Source: Hydrogenophilales bacterium CG_4_10_14_3_um_filter_63_21 | Lineage (GTDB): Bacteria > Pseudomonadota > Gammaproteobacteria > Burkholderiales > Thiobacillaceae | Reading direction: 5' to 3' | Length of the DNA: 33,862 nucleotides | Assembly (NCBI GenBank): GCA_002784045.1 | Contig: PFJX01000057.1 | Location: 1 to 33,862, forward strand | In this document: in pieces, positions 33,446 to 33,862 of the stretch | Position numbering within the stretch: the first letter of the stretch is position 1 | Layout: every line of letters begins with the position of its first letter | Made by a program: the position numbers and the translations under genes | The notes under the pieces: model-generated | What the model saw: the letters and a program-made list of their open reading frames with translations, nothing else | Told to the model about the DNA's origin: nothing | Databases searched by the model: none

Positions 33446-33862
33446 GGTTGTAGCGTGCCCTGTTTTGCATTAAACGGAGCTGCTTCTCCTCCGGATTTTC
33501 GTGTGCTTCCCAAGGTGCTTTGGTCAGACTATTACCGGCGGCCAGCGGGTCATATTTCGGGCGTCCCATCGGGCGGACGCGCAGTGTCCCTTCCATAGCG
33601 GAGGCGACACGCTCTCGCGCGATAGCGACATAACGTCCGAGTATCTCGGCTCCGGCGCCTCGGCGACCGTGACGCACAGCCGAGGCAATGGTGGTTCCCG
33701 TCCCAAGGAAAGGATCGAATACCCAATCTCCTGGATTAGTCATGGAGAGAACCAATCGGTCAGTCAACTCTGTTGGAAACTGGCAGGGATGCTCGGTTTT
33801 TTCGACGTGATTGCTTTTAACATTTGGAATATCCCAAACGTCACCCGGATTCTTGCCTAGCG
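33432..33862 (-). CDS. DNA methyltransferase of the BstYI-like system (partial, 5' end missing)
   Basis: The reading frame is open to the window edge, and about 142 residues of the C-terminus are present. It shows TEHPCQFPTELTDRLVLSM (motif X region) followed by the SAM-binding motif I, FDPFLGTGTTIASA, then RRGAGAEILGRYVAIARERV. Motif order X then I near the C-terminus is that of beta-class amino-methyltransferases (N4-cytosine or N6-adenine). The catalytic SPPY/DPPY motif would lie upstream, outside the window. It should protect the host from the neighbouring endonuclease. An apparent TTG at 33767 is an internal codon and not the start. Which base is methylated cannot be told here. Confidence 0.9.
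   Translation of the reverse strand, partial: LGKNPGDVWDIPNVKSNHVEKTEHPCQFPTELTDRLVLSMTNPGDWVFDPFLGTGTTIASAVRHGRRGAGAEILGRYVAIARERVASAMEGTLRVRPMGRPKYDPLAAGNSLTKAPWEAHENPEEKQLRLMQNRARYNHENR

Noticed and set aside
33765-33767. TTG as the methylase start
   Set aside because: Protein-like sequence (DIPNVKSNHVEKTEHPCQFP) continues upstream without a stop to the window edge, so the gene is merely cut by the window.
1-33862. CRISPR array or tRNA gene
   Set aside because: Reading both strands gave no regularly spaced direct repeats and no cloverleaf-like segment with GGTTCGA-type T arm. A tRNAscan run would be decisive.

Overview
The window looks like a chromosomal segment of a GC-rich betaproteobacterium (Rhodocyclales/Nitrosomonadales-like). 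The evidence is the gene repertoire (CheZ- and CheV-type chemotaxis, ubiE, aerobic hemF, the radC-rpmB-rpmG order, YggX), the gene-family sequences and several palindromic intergenic repeats. The assignment to this level is inference. I saw no tRNA, rRNA or CRISPR array.

Positions 1-7300 form a lower-GC block. It opens with a broken IS3-type transposase remnant (about 90-380). A chemotaxis cluster follows, all read leftwards: two tandem CheV proteins, CheY, CheZ, CheA and a methyl-accepting receptor. No cheW, cheR or cheB is present. A repeat-rich intergenic stretch (7192-7507) separates this block from a GC-rich second receptor gene (7508-9157), which has an excellent sigma-28 (FliA) promoter match.

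Positions 9300-14400 are also read leftwards. They hold the ABC-F ATPase YbiT, a PAS-GGDEF-EAL protein ending in a zinc-binding CZB domain, ribosomal proteins L33 and L28 with a clear promoter and terminator, and RadC. Positions 14562-20557 run rightwards: a small TPR protein, YggX, UbiE, HemF and an unusually large (1146 aa) class A penicillin-binding-protein-like enzyme.

Positions 20643-26482 run leftwards. They contain a voltage-gated-type potassium channel with a cytoplasmic TrkA domain, overlapped by a separate TrkA protein. Then come a DUF2946-like small protein, an outer-membrane beta-barrel protein, a ZnuA-like metal-binding protein and a ZnuB-like permease that overlaps it. No ATPase gene for this transporter lies in the locus.

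Positions 26765-28615 encode a 616-aa alanine-rich helical-repeat protein that I cannot assign to a known function. It is the best candidate for something undescribed. Positions 28742-33862, read leftwards, hold aminopeptidase N, a dihydroorotase homologue that lacks its metal-binding His-x-His, and a lower-GC type II restriction-modification pair. The endonuclease closely matches BstYI, including its active-site positions. The methylase runs off the right edge. The endonuclease stop overlaps the start codon of the dihydroorotase-like gene, so the defence module has become the leading part of a pyrimidine-pathway transcription unit.

At least four families of dispersed intergenic repeats were found by eye, including a 34-nt element shared almost exactly, in opposite orientation, between positions 7356 and 28630.
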